Assembly: GCA_030150565.1 (NCBI GenBank)
Contig: JASLFR010000012.1
Span: 1-7,968 of the forward strand
Direction of reading: 5' to 3'
DNA: 7,968 bases
From: Cardiobacteriales bacterium
GTDB taxonomy: Bacteria > Pseudomonadota > Gammaproteobacteria > Cardiobacteriales > Wohlfahrtiimonadaceae
Shown here: piece by piece, positions 6,238 through 7,968 of the stretch
Layout: each line of letters opens with the position of its first letter
Numbering within the stretch: position 1 is the first letter of the stretch
The notes under the pieces: generated by a model
What the model was told of the DNA's origin: nothing
Databases searched by the model: none
The model's input: the letters and a program-made list of their open reading frames with translations, nothing else
Program-made: the position numbers and the translations under genes

Positions 6238-6762
6238 CTACTCCTCCTCAGTTAACGCTTGATAGATACGATCGGTTAAATTGAGCTCCTCTTTTGAGTA
6301 GACAATTCCTGACTCTAAAATAAGATCGTACCCATTTTGATCGGCAAAGGTGAGAATCGCACTATTGATACGGCGCTGCATATTGTAGAGCTCCTCATTT
6401 TTACGAAGATTATACTCTTGCCGAAACTCATCACTTAAACGGGCAAACTCCCGCTCAAGATTGAGCATCTCTCGCTCGATCGCTCTCATCTTATCCGCTG
6501 CCTGCCCCTCATCCATCATAAAGAGCTGCTGACGAAGTAGATCGATCGTATTGCGCTTCTCCATTAAAAGCTTATCTTTCGGCATAAACTCCTCATCAAG
6601 AAGAGCAATGACATCGACATAGGTAGAGTAGCGATCAAGGAGTTCGTGACTATCGACAATTCCGATCTTTAAACGCTCCTCTCCAAATGAGAGAGGAGCA
6701 AAAAAGAGGAGAAGCAGAAGCGTAAAAAGTCGCCCCAAATTTAACCCATTAAAAATATGCAT
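6238..6762 (-). CDS. skp: Periplasmic chaperone Skp/OmpH family
   Basis: Skp is a trimeric periplasmic chaperone that holds unfolded outer-membrane proteins on their way to the BAM complex. The protein is 174 residues; E. coli Skp is 161. It opens with a signal peptide: Arg11, a Leu/Phe-rich core at about 12–21, and a likely cut after Gly27 (PLSFG before EERLK). The short strand KIGIVDSHELL is followed by a long charged helical region (about 55–130), the coiled-coil tentacles, and a closing NGYDLILESGIVY segment typical of OmpH. ATG at 6762 is preferred over TTG at 6765 because AAGG lies 6 bases before it. It begins 9 bases after the bamA stop, the usual neighbour. A perfect 9-bp hairpin lies over the signal-peptide junction. 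Sequence identity to E. coli is low, as usual for Skp; context makes the call firm. Confidence 0.94.
   Translation of the reverse strand: MHIFNGLNLGRLFTLLLLLFFAPLSFGEERLKIGIVDSHELLDRYSTYVDVIALLDEEFMPKDKLLMEKRNTIDLLRQQLFMMDEGQAADKMRAIEREMLNLEREFARLSDEFRQEYNLRKNEELYNMQRRINSAILTFADQNGYDLILESGIVYSKEELNLTDRIYQALTEEE
6675..6699 (-). other. Perfect 9-bp inverted repeat in the skp message
   Basis: The arms GCTCCTCTC (6675–6683) and GAGAGGAGC (6691–6699) are exact reverse complements with a 7-base loop. They lie about 63 bases after the skp start, over the codons for the end of the signal peptide. On the minus strand the stem is followed by GTTTAAAG, so it is not an intrinsic terminator. It may be chance in a region rich in GAGAG words, or an RNA structure that slows translation as the signal emerges. 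Confidence 0.3.
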
Positions 6763-6771
6763 CAAAGACCT

Positions 6772-7968
6772 TTAGAAGGGGATTCCGATCGAGAACTGGA
6801 AGTTCTGCGTACGATCATGATCCTTCTTATTGAGCGGCTTAGCATATGAGAAGCTAAGTGGCCCCATAGGAGAGAGCCACACGAAAGAGAGCCCCGCTGA
6901 ATAACGGAGATCTTTCGCCTCAAAATCACTCATCTCAGGATAGATTTGACCACCATCGACAAAAGCACTCCAACGAAGATTATTATTATCGCTAAATCCA
7001 GGAACGCGCATCACCATCTCAGCTGTCCCGTTGACTCTAAAAGCGCCCCCGACACTCGCCCCATTTGCATATTTAGGGCCAAGTGAGCTGCCACGATATC
7101 CACGAACTGTACGGAGTCCCCCACCATAGAAATTCTCATAAAATGGGAGTTTATCGTTCTTACCATACCCTTTACCCATCATCACATCACCACGAAGAGT
7201 AAAGACAAAATCATCACTATCGAAGAGAGGATAGTAGCTCTGGTGACGATACATCACCTTATAGAACTCATCCCCTGATCCTGGTAACGCTCCTGAAAAT
7301 GCCAAGGTGTTTAGCGTCCCTTCAGATGCAAAAACTGTACGATTTCGGGTATCTCGACTAAATGAGAGCCCTAACTTATAGAGATTTCGACTGCTCTTAG
7401 CGAGGTTTGAACCCGATTTACAGTAACCATCAGCATTCACCCCTTTACTACACCCTTTTGGATCGATCTCTTGAACAATCTCATAAGGGGAACTTACCGT
7501 CGATTTAAGCTTTACCTTCTCATAGCCAACATCAAGATTGAGTGCAGAGTATTCACTTAACGGATATCCAAAGAGGAGTGTGGCGTTATAACCATCTTGG
7601 ATGTAATCCCCTGTATCGTTATAGTCATGCTTCTGCTTTGTATATCCTAGCGAGATACCAGCACTAATCCCCTCTTTAGTAAAGTAGGGATCGATATAGC
7701 TGATATTAAAGCTCTGACCACTATCATCAAAATCTCCATACACAGAGAGATGGTGCCCCGTTCCCATAAAGTTTGGCTGATCAAAACCTGCGTTTAATCC
7801 AAACTTACTCTCTTGCCCGTAGCTTAAACCGAGCGTGATACTTCCCGCTCCACGCTCTTTAACATCATAAGTTAGATCAACCTGATCATCTTCAACACTC
7901 GTTACTGCAACATCAACATCCTCTACGTGAGGGAGACGCTGAATACGAATCTTAGAGCGCTCAATATC
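6772..7968 (-). CDS. bamA: Outer-membrane protein assembly factor BamA, C-terminal part
   Basis: BamA is the core of the BAM complex, which folds and inserts beta-barrel proteins into the outer membrane. The frame is open to base 7968, so the gene starts outside the window and the Met at 7767 is internal. The 398 residues seen begin late in POTRA 5 (DIERSKIRIQRLPHVEDVDV), pass through YDVKERGAGS into strand 1, and contain the whole 16-strand barrel. Landmarks are the DQPNFMGTG turn, RDTRNRTVFASEG, FYENFYGGGLRTVRGYRGSSLGPK (the conserved VRGF/Y element of loop 6) and the final beta-signal FQFSIGIPF, ending in Phe. Loop 6 is short: only about 6 residues separate GPK from VGG, against over 30 in E. 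coli. A cysteine pair instead occupies loop 4 (codons at 7450–7452 and 7420–7422). The TAA lies 9 bases before skp. Confidence 0.97.
   Translation of the reverse strand, partial: DIERSKIRIQRLPHVEDVDVAVTSVEDDQVDLTYDVKERGAGSITLGLSYGQESKFGLNAGFDQPNFMGTGHHLSVYGDFDDSGQSFNISYIDPYFTKEGISAGISLGYTKQKHDYNDTGDYIQDGYNATLLFGYPLSEYSALNLDVGYEKVKLKSTVSSPYEIVQEIDPKGCSKGVNADGYCKSGSNLAKSSRNLYKLGLSFSRDTRNRTVFASEGTLNTLAFSGALPGSGDEFYKVMYRHQSYYPLFDSDDFVFTLRGDVMMGKGYGKNDKLPFYENFYGGGLRTVRGYRGSSLGPKYANGASVGGAFRVNGTAEMVMRVPGFSDNNNLRWSAFVDGGQIYPEMSDFEAKDLRYSAGLSFVWLSPMGPLSFSYAKPLNKKDHDRTQNFQFSIGIPF

Overview
The window is a dense block of housekeeping genes from a Gram-negative bacterium, most likely a gammaproteobacterium. 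The order bamA–skp–lpxD–fabZ–lpxA–lpxB–rnhB is the classic gammaproteobacterial outer-membrane biogenesis cluster. The closest relatives I can recall for most proteins are the E. coli ones. Base composition is about 45% G+C by eye from sampled lines. Genus cannot be fixed from the sequence alone. The gene order after rnhB differs from E. coli, where dnaE follows, so a lineage outside Enterobacterales is likely.

Layout. Bases 1–418 (+) are the 3' end of mutS, cut by the window edge. Everything else is on the minus strand and reads right to left: bamA (5' end beyond base 7968), skp, lpxD, fabZ, lpxA, lpxB, rnhB, a 70-base gap, a MlaD-like gene with two MCE domains, and recO. recO converges on mutS with only 3 bases between the stop codons. 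From bamA to rnhB the genes abut or overlap by 1–29 bases, so they are almost certainly one translationally coupled transcription unit. There is no RNA gene, IS element, CRISPR array or integration scar that I can see, and no stretch over 300 bases lacks a gene.

How the genes work together. LpxA, LpxD and LpxB carry out three early lipid A steps: the first acylation, the second acylation and disaccharide formation. FabZ makes the unsaturated acyl-ACP for phospholipids and competes with LpxA and LpxD for the same 3-hydroxyacyl-ACP pool. Skp carries unfolded outer-membrane proteins across the periplasm, and BamA inserts them. The MlaD-like protein belongs to the phospholipid-transport family that keeps the outer membrane asymmetric, so its position at the end of this operon makes functional sense. 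RnhB, RecO and MutS are DNA maintenance genes.

Most noteworthy: (1) the MlaD-like protein has a clean, ungapped 120-residue internal duplication of the MCE domain plus its following helix, where canonical MlaD has one copy; (2) LpxA lacks the usual HQF-motif histidine and has a bulky Phe at the acyl-length ruler position, and LpxD also departs from E. coli at its ruler methionines; (3) BamA has a cysteine pair in extracellular loop 4, with a short loop 6 lacking the E. coli disulfide; (4) a perfect 9-bp hairpin followed by four T lies just inside the start of recO.
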